Assembly (NCBI RefSeq): GCF_030548205.1
Contig: NZ_JAUORV010000025.1
Coordinates: 1 to 37,875 of the forward strand
Reading direction: 5' to 3'
DNA from: Aliiglaciecola sp. 3_MG-2023
GTDB taxonomy: Bacteria > Pseudomonadota > Gammaproteobacteria > Enterobacterales > Alteromonadaceae
Length of the DNA: 37,875 bases
The notes under the pieces were generated by a model that was given only the letters and a program-made list of their open reading frames with translations, did no database searches and was not told where the DNA came from. The translations under genes were made by a program, and so were the position numbers. The first letter of the stretch is position 1, and each line of letters begins with the position of its first letter. Shown piece after piece: positions 7,044-15,409 of this stretch.

Positions 7044-7520
7044 ATCGCAGGGTACGCGGGCACAATCAAGTTACCTGAACAAGGAAAATTGTCAACCAAA
7101 ATAAAGATAAGGTATAACCAAAAAAATATTTCACGCTGTGAACGGACCAATCGATTGTCTAAAAATTAGAATGACTGGCTATTGCGAGTGGCTTAAGCTT
7201 GATAATTCACAAGGGTAATTAACATTAACCACATAGAAAGAATCGTAAAAGGTGTAGACTAGTGAACATTGGTTAGGTACTTATTTAGTCCCTTTATAAA
7301 ATCAATGACGCTCCCCCCTTAAACCGGACATTAATCTTGGTTAGTCAGTTGCTTATTAAAGTTAATTTTGAGGTTAATAAAATCCACCTAGATTTAGGTA
7401 CCTTGCATAGAAATTGGTTTTAGTGTTAAGTGCGAGTATAATTGGCGGATTAATTCTCTGGCAGACTTCTTAACTTGTTCTTTGCTGTAAAAAAATTTTG
7501 ATTCAGGAAAAATTTAGAAA

Positions 7521-8252
7521 ATGAAAAATCGTCGTATGTTTTGGCAGATTGTAAGTAAAATTGAATCGCAAATTGATGCTGGTCGCTACCCTGTAGGTAG
7601 TCGTCTTCCACCAGAAAGAGAATTAGCAGAAAATTTTGAAGTCAGCCGTCCAACTATACGTGAAGCGATCATTGCGTTAGAAGTTAGGGGAAGAGTTGAA
7701 GTTAAAGTCAGTTCAGGTGTTTACGTCATCGATTCTGCATCGAAAGGACAGTCAACTCCCAATATCAGTGCATTTGAACTGACCCAAGCCAGAGCGTTAG
7801 TGGAAGGTGAAGCTGCGGCACTTGCAGCCGTATCAATTAATAATAAAGAATTAGAAGCCCTCGAAAAAACCTTACAGGCAATGGAGAAGGGTGATGAACC
7901 AGAAATTGCTGACCGAGAATTCCATACAATTATTGCCACTGCAACTCGTAACACTGCTTTGCTGCAATCTATTCAGCATTATTGGTCATTACGCGAATCT
8001 CAACCTCAAATTGTTTCTGCTTATAAGAGTGTATGTAGCGGTAGCATTCAAGATCGTCTCGAAGAACATAGACGAATTTATTTAGCATTGAAAAAACATG
8101 ACTCCCAAGAAGCGAGAGCCGCGATGCACGCTCATTTTCATCGTTTAATTAATTCATTATTCGAAATATCTGAAGCAGAGGCTTTAGAAGAGGTTCGAAA
8201 AAAATCCAATGAAACCCGTGACAGATATTCATTAACTCATTTGGTAGGTTAA
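7521..8252 (+). CDS. FadR-subfamily GntR transcriptional regulator
   Basis: A 243-residue DNA-binding regulator. A winged helix-turn-helix (about 8-72) contains SRLPPERELAENFEVSRPTIREAI-type sequence, typical of GntR. The C-terminal FCD ligand domain has the metal-binding set Asp131, His135, His183 and His205, as in FadR-type regulators that bind sugar acids. Overall it resembles ExuR/UxuR. Its divergence from kdgK suggests it controls KDG or uronate catabolism, with KDG or KDPG as a plausible effector (inference). The ribosome site is weak (AGGA 13 bases before the ATG); the ATG at 7536 is an alternative start. Confidence 0.88.
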   Translation: MKNRRMFWQIVSKIESQIDAGRYPVGSRLPPERELAENFEVSRPTIREAIIALEVRGRVEVKVSSGVYVIDSASKGQSTPNISAFELTQARALVEGEAAALAAVSINNKELEALEKTLQAMEKGDEPEIADREFHTIIATATRNTALLQSIQHYWSLRESQPQIVSAYKSVCSGSIQDRLEEHRRIYLALKKHDSQEARAAMHAHFHRLINSLFEISEAEALEEVRKKSNETRDRYSLTHLVG

Positions 8253-8372
8253 CCTTTACTCTACGGATACAGTGTAAGGCTCAATATTCATTTGATTCGT
8301 TAGCATAATAATATCAAGATAAATCTTGGTAAATTATTTTACATCCATTGAAATACAAGATTTTAGGTTAAC

Positions 8373-8882
8373 ATGTCCAAAACGACTCAGCACTTTCCTC
8401 GCGCAGGCTTCTTTAAACGATTAGCCGCCATGATCTATGACATATTAGTTGCGGTAGCCATAGGTATGTGTGCAGGGCTCATCTATTCAGTTATTGGCTT
8501 AATTTTATTTGAAAAAGGCATTATTGCTAACCAAGGTTTCGAACATTTTATGGATTTTACGGATCACGCCCTGTGGTTTAAAGTCAGTGAGCAAATATGG
8601 GTGGGCTTCTGGATTTTAGTATTTTTTCTATGGTTTTGGCGAAATGGCGGGCAGACCATAGGCATGCGAGCTTGGCGACTTCGGTTATTTAGTACAACCG
8701 ATGAACCCTTAGGTTATGGTCGCGCACTAATGCGGATTATCTTTTCACTCGGTGGGCTGGGAACGCTCTTAGTATTATTTGATGTCAAAAATAAACAGTC
8801 TTTGCAAGACAGATTAGCCGGTACCGAAATGCTAGTATTAACTAAAGACGCTAATCACCACCGTGCCTGGAAATCACTATAA
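8373..8882 (+). CDS. RDD family membrane protein
   Basis: A 169-residue inner-membrane protein with three to four hydrophobic segments. The family-defining residues are visible: Arg16 and Asp23 in KRLAAMIYD, and a late Asp in QDRLAGTEML. RDD proteins have been linked to transport, but no substrate can be assigned. In related genera a gene of this family often stands next to lptG, from which it is separated here by the purine genes. An ATG follows GTTAAC without a strong ribosome site. Confidence 0.88.
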   Translation: MSKTTQHFPRAGFFKRLAAMIYDILVAVAIGMCAGLIYSVIGLILFEKGIIANQGFEHFMDFTDHALWFKVSEQIWVGFWILVFFLWFWRNGGQTIGMRAWRLRLFSTTDEPLGYGRALMRIIFSLGGLGTLLVLFDVKNKQSLQDRLAGTEMLVLTKDANHHRAWKSL

Positions 8883-9248
8883 GCACTTAACCATAGCTGC
8901 CCACTAAATCAGAATTGTTATTTGCGGCAATTTGGTATTCTCTTTTACTGGTAAATAAAAGGATCTAAGGCTGACAAGACCTAATATTTGCAGACTGTTC
9001 AGTATGGTGCAATGCTTATTTTTTAGGCCTTTAGTGGTGCACTTTTTAGATAATTATCATACGGAAAAATAATTACCCTAACAAAAAATAAAAATATATC
9101 TATATTTTTCAAATAGTTAAGCCACCCCCAAAAAGCTGACCATTCGGTCAACTATCTGGCATCTTTTGTGCTATCTCTTTTGATTAATTGATTGAGAATT
9201 CAAAATCAATTTTCAAATAAGAATTACACACAAGCCAGGAAACACACT
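8883..9248. other. Upstream region of the TonB receptor
   Basis: This 366-base AT-rich non-coding stretch holds an AT palindrome (9090-9098 with 9101-9109), the palindrome TGACC-ATTC-GGTCA at 9137-9150, and GATAATTATC at 9049-9058. No riboswitch-like structure is visible. Confidence 0.5.
9137..9150. promoter_or_regulatory. Candidate operator TGACC-ATTC-GGTCA
   Basis: A perfect 5-4-5 palindrome 99 bases before the start of the TonB receptor. The form resembles operators of TetR-family repressors, but no such regulator is in the window, so the binding protein is unknown. Confidence 0.4.
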
Positions 9249-11678
9249 ATGAAAAACAACAACAAACAAAAGTTTCATCCAGTAGCATTGGGAATTGCTA
9301 TTGGTCTTGCGACTTTACAGCCTTTGAGTTTATATGCGCAGGAAGCCGAAGAAAGCGTCGAGCGCATCTCTGTTACGGGCTCTTTAGGTAGCTTGCCTGG
9401 TCAAGATGTAGAATCGGTATTTGGATTTGGTAAATCCATTTTAGAAACCCCACGCTCAGCGTCTACTATTAGTGACGAACAATTAGAACGTTTTGCAGTT
9501 TCAGATATTGACGAACTAGTCGCGTTTGCACCAGGTACCTATACTCAATCTTTCTTTGGTGTAGCCGGGTCTTTGGATGTGCGTGGTACACCTGGTGAGG
9601 CTTATTTTCGCGGTGTTAAACGATTAGATAACCCTGGAAACTACCCCACGCCTATTGGTGCATCAAGCAGTATCGATATAGTAAGAGGTCCAGCATCCCC
9701 CATTTATGGTCCAGCAAAAATAGGCGGATATCTTAATTTCAACCCTAAGTCAGCTCGAGCGAGCGGTGGCCAATATTTAGATGAAAATAAAGGCGCCATT
9801 TCTTACACGCTTGGCAGTTGGGACAAAAGCGTTTTAACTGCCGAAGTAGGTGGCCCTGCTTCAATTGGCGATAAGAAAATGGGCTTTTACCTGTATGGTG
9901 AAGTAGAGAATTCAGGGAGTTACTACGATAACTCAGGTACTGACCAAACCGTATTACAAGCCTCTTTTAATATCGATGTGACTGATAATTTACGCTTTGA
10001 GTTTGGCGGAATGCACCACGATTATGATGGAAACCAGGTAGCAGGTTGGAACCGTCTAACTCAAGACTTAATAGACACAGGTACTTATATTACTGGTACT
10101 GCTAAGAACATTGATACCGATGGTTCGGGAGCAATTTCCCACGCCGAGTATGGCGCAGTTAACTTAGCTGGTGAGAACTTTTTCTATGCATTTGCACCAT
10201 CGTTCACTGATGCAGACGCCACAGAGTTAATGCAACTAGATAACCCTGGCACTACAACTCTTAGTGGTAATCAAGTTTTAGTAGCCGCTGACGATGTGTT
10301 AACTAACACTGTGGATACATTGTATTTTGATATTATTTATTACACAGATAATGGTTGGGAAATCAAAAACCAAATGTTTTATGAGGCATACGACAACCTC
10401 AATGAAAATGCCTATGGTTTCTCACAATTCCATGAAAGCTCAGTATTTGAAAACAAACTGATTTTATCAACTGAATATGAGAGTGATTCACTTCTTGCTC
10501 AATTTCAGGTTTCACCATCCGTTCGACGCACGCAATTCCTTCACGGTGATGATTTTACCTATGAGTATTTCAACCGTCGTGATTTAACCATGGAATCAAC
10601 TGCGTTAGACAGACGTGAATTAGCTACGCGGATTGACGATAATTACGATAACTATGACGAAGGTCACTATATCGACTACGGTATCGCTGCGATGACTGAT
10701 TTGACATGGGATTTCGGTCTTAATATTGTGTTAGGTCTTCGCTATGACAGTATCGATGTAGAAACCACCAGCCACGGTGATAAGCTACTCGTAAAAGGCG
10801 ATGTTGTAACGGCTGAAGATACCTTTACCGGTACTTCTTGGAACACCAGTATCTCATACAAAACAAATTTTGGTTTAATTCCATATATTACTATTGCTGA
10901 ACAATCGACCGTCATAGCAGGTCAAGGTGCAGAGATAGGTTATGGTCAATTAATCGATGATAATGGTGATGCATACAACGGTGCATTTGATACCTCTGAA
11001 CTAAAAGAAATTGGTATTAAAGGCTCATTCCTAGAAGATACCTTGTATTTTGCATTATCTGTATATGAGCAAGAAAGATCTGATTTCAATGCGCAAGCCA
11101 TTGTCACTAATGCCACGACTGAGAACAAAGGAACGGAATTTGAATTACGTTGGGTTGTTAATGAGCAATTAGTTGTTACTGCTGGTTATACCAACATGAA
11201 AGTCTACAACTTAACTGCATACAACAACGGAGAAGGTGGTTCACTGTTTGGTTTCCTAGGAGCTGAAGATCTAACTAGCCTATCTGATCCATCACTGGTA
11301 TTTGGTGGTAATCCAATTGGTTTAACACTAATTGATGCTGGCGCAAGTAAAGAAGATGCCCGTAAACAAGGTATTCCAGAAAACATTTACAGTGCAACAG
11401 CAACCTATGATTTCCAAAACGGTTTTGCGATAAATGGTAGCGTGATTCGTGCAGATGAAACCTATTCAAGTTTCTCTAAATCTGTAGAGTTACCGGCTTA
11501 TACCCTAGTCAATGCAGGTGTATTTTACGATGCTGAAACTTGGACAGCTAGCTTATCAATTAAAAACTTAACTGATGAAAAATACTACAGAGCTAACTTC
11601 CCAGACCTATTTGGAGCTCAGATTGTATTGCCAGAGCTACCAAGACACTACCAAGCGAAATTTAGTTATAAATTTTAA
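9249..11678 (+). CDS. TonB-dependent outer-membrane receptor
   Basis: An outer-membrane active transporter of 809 residues. The signal peptide ends LYA (residue 30), then comes a TonB-box-like ERISVTG (about 38-44), a plug domain (about 60-180, with VDIVRGP-type and IYGPAKIGGYLNF sequence) and a 22-strand barrel ending in aromatic FSYKF. An EF-hand-type calcium loop, D-T-D-G-S-G-A-I-S-H-A-E, occupies residues 289-300. The ATG at 9249 follows AGGA by nine bases; the open frame extends to a TTG at 9192 that has no support. The next genes encode purine handling proteins, so a purine nucleoside or nucleotide substrate is plausible but inferred. A strong terminator follows. Confidence 0.93.
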   Translation: MKNNNKQKFHPVALGIAIGLATLQPLSLYAQEAEESVERISVTGSLGSLPGQDVESVFGFGKSILETPRSASTISDEQLERFAVSDIDELVAFAPGTYTQSFFGVAGSLDVRGTPGEAYFRGVKRLDNPGNYPTPIGASSSIDIVRGPASPIYGPAKIGGYLNFNPKSARASGGQYLDENKGAISYTLGSWDKSVLTAEVGGPASIGDKKMGFYLYGEVENSGSYYDNSGTDQTVLQASFNIDVTDNLRFEFGGMHHDYDGNQVAGWNRLTQDLIDTGTYITGTAKNIDTDGSGAISHAEYGAVNLAGENFFYAFAPSFTDADATELMQLDNPGTTTLSGNQVLVAADDVLTNTVDTLYFDIIYYTDNGWEIKNQMFYEAYDNLNENAYGFSQFHESSVFENKLILSTEYESDSLLAQFQVSPSVRRTQFLHGDDFTYEYFNRRDLTMESTALDRRELATRIDDNYDNYDEGHYIDYGIAAMTDLTWDFGLNIVLGLRYDSIDVETTSHGDKLLVKGDVVTAEDTFTGTSWNTSISYKTNFGLIPYITIAEQSTVIAGQGAEIGYGQLIDDNGDAYNGAFDTSELKEIGIKGSFLEDTLYFALSVYEQERSDFNAQAIVTNATTENKGTEFELRWVVNEQLVVTAGYTNMKVYNLTAYNNGEGGSLFGFLGAEDLTSLSDPSLVFGGNPIGLTLIDAGASKEDARKQGIPENIYSATATYDFQNGFAINGSVIRADETYSSFSKSVELPAYTLVNAGVFYDAETWTASLSIKNLTDEKYYRANFPDLFGAQIVLPELPRHYQAKFSYKF

Positions 11679-11730
11679 TGTTATAAATACAAGTAACATC
11701 AAAAATAGCTAAAAATCGTTTTATAGGTCC

Positions 11731-11768
11731 AAGGGTAAATATGCTTTAATTGCATATTTACCCTTTTT
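11731..11768 (+). terminator. Terminator after the TonB receptor
   Basis: A 14-bp perfect stem (11731-11744 with 11752-11765) with loop TTTAATT is followed by a run of T. It lies 52 bases past the receptor stop and 15 before the NUP gene, so the downstream purine genes would need readthrough or their own promoter. Confidence 0.88.
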
Positions 11769-11782
11769 ATAGGAATTAATAA

Positions 11783-12919
11783 ATGTTTTCTAAAAGTCTT
11801 CAAAGGCTGTCCATTAAAGTTAATCTGTGTATCGCCATCTTATTCTTGGTTGCTTGCGATACTAAGGTTACGCCACCTGAACAAACAGTTGAAATCGCCC
11901 CAAGTCAATCCGACGCCCCCATTGACGTAAAAGTGGTGGTGGTGACTATGTTTGAAATTGGCGAAGACGAAGGAGACAAACCTGGCGAATTTCAACTCTG
12001 GAAAGCCGGGCAGAAGCTTTCCACTAAATTTGATTTCCCCCACTCCCATCATGATATTTATATGAACACTGAAACGGGTGTGATGGGTATTGTAACGGGG
12101 ATGGGAACGGCAAAAGCCACTGCTGCCATTATGGCCCTAGGACTGGACCCGCGTTTCAATTTAAGTAAAACCTATTGGTTAGTTGCTGGCATCGCAGGTT
12201 TCGACCCCGCCGACGCCTCCATTGGCTCAGCAGCATGGGCTACATGGTTAGTAGACGGTGATCTCGCTCACCAAATTGATGCTAGAGAAATTCCCGAACA
12301 ATGGTCTACCGGTTATTTCCCACTTTTTGCTAATGCCCCCTATTCAGAATCAAAACATGTATCAGATACTCAGCAGATTGCAAATGGAGAGGTATACAAA
12401 CTGAATCCATCTCTTACGGAGTGGGCCTTTCAATTAACCAAAGATATCCCGTTAACCGATTATCCAGCAATGGCGGAATTGCGCACTAAATACAGCAGTT
12501 TTGAAAATGCTCAGAAGCTGCCCTTTGTACTCAAGGGTGATCACCTTGCAGCCTCTACGTTTTGGCATGGAAAACAACTGAATAAATGGGCGAATGACTG
12601 GACAACTTTTTGGACTGATGGACAAGGTAACTTTGTCAGTTCAGGCATGGAAGACACGGGAACGATGCAAGCTATTGAGTATTTAGACCGAGTCGGAAAA
12701 GCAGATAGAGACAGAGTGATGGTGCTGCGCACTGGTAGTAATTATTCCATGCAGCCAGATGGTTTAAGTGCGGCTGAAAACTTAGCGATGGAAAGTGGCG
12801 AAGCCGGTTTTGCTGGTATGCGTTCAGCTTTAGAGTCGGCATATACTGTTGGTAGTACTGTAGTAGAGGCTTTACTTGACGATTGGCAAACCTATAGCCA
12901 AACTCCACCAAGCCACTGA
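11783..12919 (+). CDS. NUP-family purine nucleoside protein (lipoprotein)
   Basis: A 378-residue protein of the NUP family (PF06516, purine nucleoside permease). The signal peptide ends in FLVAC with lipobox Cys at about 25, so the protein should be membrane-anchored and periplasmic. No transmembrane span follows. Visible motifs are MFEIGED near the start of the domain, TGMGTAKATAA and a SGMEDTGTMQAIEYL segment near the C-terminus. The glycine-rich GMGTAKATA and the acidic MED motif are reminiscent of nucleoside phosphorylases, so it may bind or cleave nucleosides rather than transport them. A good AGGA precedes the ATG. It is followed after 63 bases by an NCS2 permease. Confidence 0.85.
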   Translation: MFSKSLQRLSIKVNLCIAILFLVACDTKVTPPEQTVEIAPSQSDAPIDVKVVVVTMFEIGEDEGDKPGEFQLWKAGQKLSTKFDFPHSHHDIYMNTETGVMGIVTGMGTAKATAAIMALGLDPRFNLSKTYWLVAGIAGFDPADASIGSAAWATWLVDGDLAHQIDAREIPEQWSTGYFPLFANAPYSESKHVSDTQQIANGEVYKLNPSLTEWAFQLTKDIPLTDYPAMAELRTKYSSFENAQKLPFVLKGDHLAASTFWHGKQLNKWANDWTTFWTDGQGNFVSSGMEDTGTMQAIEYLDRVGKADRDRVMVLRTGSNYSMQPDGLSAAENLAMESGEAGFAGMRSALESAYTVGSTVVEALLDDWQTYSQTPPSH

Positions 12920-12982
12920 TTTAAAAGATAAAAAAATGCTAGTAAAAATCACAAGAAATATAATAACAAGAGACATCACTTA

Positions 12983-14311
12983 ATGAACACACTTTTAGAG
13001 CGCTTTTTTAGTCTGGCGGAGCACGGCACAAACTTTAAAACGGAATGCATAGCAGGCCTCACTACATTCGCTGCTATGTCTTATGTGTTAGTCGTCAACC
13101 CAAGTATATTATCTGCATCAGGGATGCCCGTAGTAGGCTTAATTACAGTTACCGCATTAGCGGCCTGTATTGGCACTTTGTTGATGGCTTTCATGACCAA
13201 CTATCCCATTGCCATGGCTCCTGGTATGGGGCTAAATGCCTTCTTCGCCTTTACCATCTGTATCACCCGCGAAGTACCATGGGAAGCAGCCCTGGGGATT
13301 GTATTTTGGAACGGTATTTTATTTGTATTGTTGTCGTTATTAGGCATCCGCAAAAAAATTGCTGACTCCATTCCGAATGCATTAAAAATAGGCGTGCAGT
13401 GCGGTATAGGATTGTTTATCGCATTTATTGGGCTGAAAAATGCGGGCTTGATTGTCGATAACCCAGCAACATTGGTATCTTTAGGAGACCTTTCGCAACC
13501 TGTCACTTTACTTGCTTTAGCAGGCATTGTCGGAACCATTGTGTTAGTTGCTAAGAATGTCACAGGAGCAATTTTAATATCGGTGATTGGCCTCGCTATT
13601 ATTGGTGCTTTCATTCCCTACGGCGAAGGCACATTAACCCCCACCCCAGCAGGAATTATAGGCCTACCAGAAAGTATCTCATCGACATTTTTTGCCATGG
13701 ATATTATGTATCCCATCGAAAACTTTGCTCATACCTGGGATCTAATATTCGCACTGCTGTTTGTCAATATGTTCGATACCATCGGCACCCTTATTGGTGT
13801 ATCACGCAAAGCTAATTTACTGGATAGTAAAGGTGAACTGCCTAAAATGGGGAGTGCCATGACCGCGGATGCAACAGCCAGTGTTGTGGGAGCGACTTTA
13901 GGAACCTCTCCAGTTACCTCTTATGTAGAATCAGCATCCGGGGTGTCAGCCGGTGGTCGAACGGGTCTTACTGCGGTTGTGGTAGCAGTGTGTTTTGTTT
14001 TAGCGTTATTTTTTACGCCACTGATGGTGGTTGTCCCAGTAATGGCAACCACACCGGCTTTGGTGATGGTGGGCATATTTATGATGGAGTCTATTCGTCA
14101 GATAGATTTTGATGACTTGCCTTCTTTGGCAACGGCAACGGTTGCTCTTCTAGCTATGCCATTAACGTTTAGTATTAGCGAAGGGATCGCACTGGGCTTT
14201 ATCACTTATGTTGGCGTAAATTTAGGTATGGGGAAATACAAACAAATCTCAATGCTTACTTACGTTATGGCAGCCATCTTCTTATTGCGCTACATATTTA
14301 ACTTAAAATAA
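12983..14311 (+). CDS. NCS2-family purine base permease (AzgA type)
   Basis: A 442-residue inner-membrane permease for adenine, guanine or hypoxanthine. The N-terminus (FKTECIAGLTTFAAMSYVLVVNPSIL) and the motifs MAPGMGLNAFFAF and FVNMFDTIGTLIGVS match the AzgA/PurP/GhxP branch of NCS2 transporters. About twelve membrane segments are visible. It lies 63 bases after the NUP gene on the same strand, consistent with import of a base released by that protein. The exact base cannot be assigned from sequence. A bidirectional terminator follows. Confidence 0.93.
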   Translation: MNTLLERFFSLAEHGTNFKTECIAGLTTFAAMSYVLVVNPSILSASGMPVVGLITVTALAACIGTLLMAFMTNYPIAMAPGMGLNAFFAFTICITREVPWEAALGIVFWNGILFVLLSLLGIRKKIADSIPNALKIGVQCGIGLFIAFIGLKNAGLIVDNPATLVSLGDLSQPVTLLALAGIVGTIVLVAKNVTGAILISVIGLAIIGAFIPYGEGTLTPTPAGIIGLPESISSTFFAMDIMYPIENFAHTWDLIFALLFVNMFDTIGTLIGVSRKANLLDSKGELPKMGSAMTADATASVVGATLGTSPVTSYVESASGVSAGGRTGLTAVVVAVCFVLALFFTPLMVVVPVMATTPALVMVGIFMMESIRQIDFDDLPSLATATVALLAMPLTFSISEGIALGFITYVGVNLGMGKYKQISMLTYVMAAIFLLRYIFNLK

Positions 14312-14326
14312 AACACTGGAATTAGT

Positions 14327-14355
14327 AAAACGTTAGCTATGTTAGCTAACGTTTT
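14327..14355. terminator. Bidirectional terminator overlapping the lptG 3' end
   Basis: A 13-bp perfect stem (14327-14339 with 14343-14355) has only three loop bases. AAAACG/CGTTTT at the base gives T-runs on both strands. The last lptG codons and its stop (14346-14348) lie inside the right arm, so the lptG message ends within the hairpin. Confidence 0.8.
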
Positions 14356-15407
14356 AATAAAAAGCCCGCAATAGCAGCAAAAACAATACTCGGCGTAATG
14401 GCACCGAGGAATGGTGGAAGTTGAAAAACCAAACTAAAGGTGCCAAAGGTTTCGTTGCTAATAAAAAACGCAAAACCTGCTAATACGCCCATGATAACCC
14501 TAGCGCCCATTGTCACACTACGCAACGGACCAAACACAAAAGAGAGTGCGAGCAGCAACATCACACCAATAGAGACAGGTTGCAAAATTTTACGCCACAA
14601 CGCCAAACTATATCGCCCAGAATCCTGACTATTATTTTGTAAATATTGAACGTACCCTCTTAACCCTTGAATCGATAAGGCTTCCGGCTTAACACTTACG
14701 ACACTTAATTTATCCGGCGTCAGCGTAGACTGCCAACTTCCTACTTCGACCTTTTGTCCGCGAATTTTTTTATCGCCAATAAAGGTATAATCCACGTTCG
14801 TCAGTCGCCAGACATCGTCTACAAACTGGGCATTTTCTGCACTGGTAATTTGACGAAGATTCAAGTCAGCATCAAACTCATAAACATTAATATCAATGAG
14901 GTTATTACTGTCTACTACCTCACCAATACTGACAAAGTTGTCGCCATCTTTAGCCCATACTAGGCTGTCAGATGAATATAAACTGCCTCCATAAATGGCT
15001 TCAGTTCGAATTTCTTTAGCCTTTGCCTCGGTAACAGGGGCCACCCACTCACCAATAGCCATAACAAACACGACCATGATGACCGCGGTTTTCATTGCCG
15101 AAACGGTAATGTTCCAACGTGATAATCCTGCCGACTGCATTATGACTAATTCGGAATTACTGGCTAAAATGCCCAAACCAATCAACCCACCTAGCAAGGT
15201 AGCCATGGGAAAAAATTGCTCAAGCTCACGGGGAAGACTGAGTAGCACATAGATGCCCGCAGCGGTCATATCGTAGCTGCCACGACCAACACTTTTCACT
15301 TGTTCTACAAATTTAATTAACGCACTTAACCCTACAAGCACAGATAAGCTTACGGCAGTCGTCCCTAACAGGGTTCTAGCAATATAAATATCGAGAATAC
15401 GTACCAT
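14346..15407 (-). CDS. lptG: LPS export permease LptG
   Basis: A 353-residue inner-membrane subunit of the LptBFG ABC transporter, which extracts lipopolysaccharide and feeds it to the LptC-A-D bridge. The usual architecture is visible: an N-terminal helix pair starting MVRILDIYIARTLL, a periplasmic beta-jellyroll domain (about 130-260, with SLYSSDSLVWAKDG) and three C-terminal membrane segments. I chose the ATG at 15407 because it gives the standard N-terminus; the open frame reaches back to 15509 inside lptF. It begins two bases after the lptF stop and is therefore translationally coupled to it. Confidence 0.95.
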   Translation of the reverse strand: MVRILDIYIARTLLGTTAVSLSVLVGLSALIKFVEQVKSVGRGSYDMTAAGIYVLLSLPRELEQFFPMATLLGGLIGLGILASNSELVIMQSAGLSRWNITVSAMKTAVIMVVFVMAIGEWVAPVTEAKAKEIRTEAIYGGSLYSSDSLVWAKDGDNFVSIGEVVDSNNLIDINVYEFDADLNLRQITSAENAQFVDDVWRLTNVDYTFIGDKKIRGQKVEVGSWQSTLTPDKLSVVSVKPEALSIQGLRGYVQYLQNNSQDSGRYSLALWRKILQPVSIGVMLLLALSFVFGPLRSVTMGARVIMGVLAGFAFFISNETFGTFSLVFQLPPFLGAITPSIVFAAIAGFLLKR

Positions 15408-15409
15408 AA

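Larger units (their letters stand above)
6807..7520. other. Long non-coding region between kdgK and the GntR gene
   Basis: This 714-base AT-rich stretch has no convincing gene. It holds five copies of the hexamer ATTGGT or its complement ACCAAT (6929, 6942, 7146, 7268, 7413) and a GC-rich hairpin at 7028-7043. The ATTGGT half site resembles half of the known UxuR/ExuR operator of E. coli, a relative of the adjacent regulator. Confidence 0.5.

Noticed and set aside
6842-7150. Minus-strand open frame of 102 codons between kdgK and the regulator
   Set aside because: No ribosome site, odd composition, and it crosses the GC-rich hairpin and several candidate operator half sites.
9049-9058. Fur box upstream of the TonB receptor
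   Set aside because: Only GATAATTATC is present; this is too short for the 19-base Fur consensus, and the neighbours point to purines rather than iron.
8883-9248. Purine riboswitch before the receptor
   Set aside because: No conserved guanine or adenine aptamer loops or three-way junction could be found.
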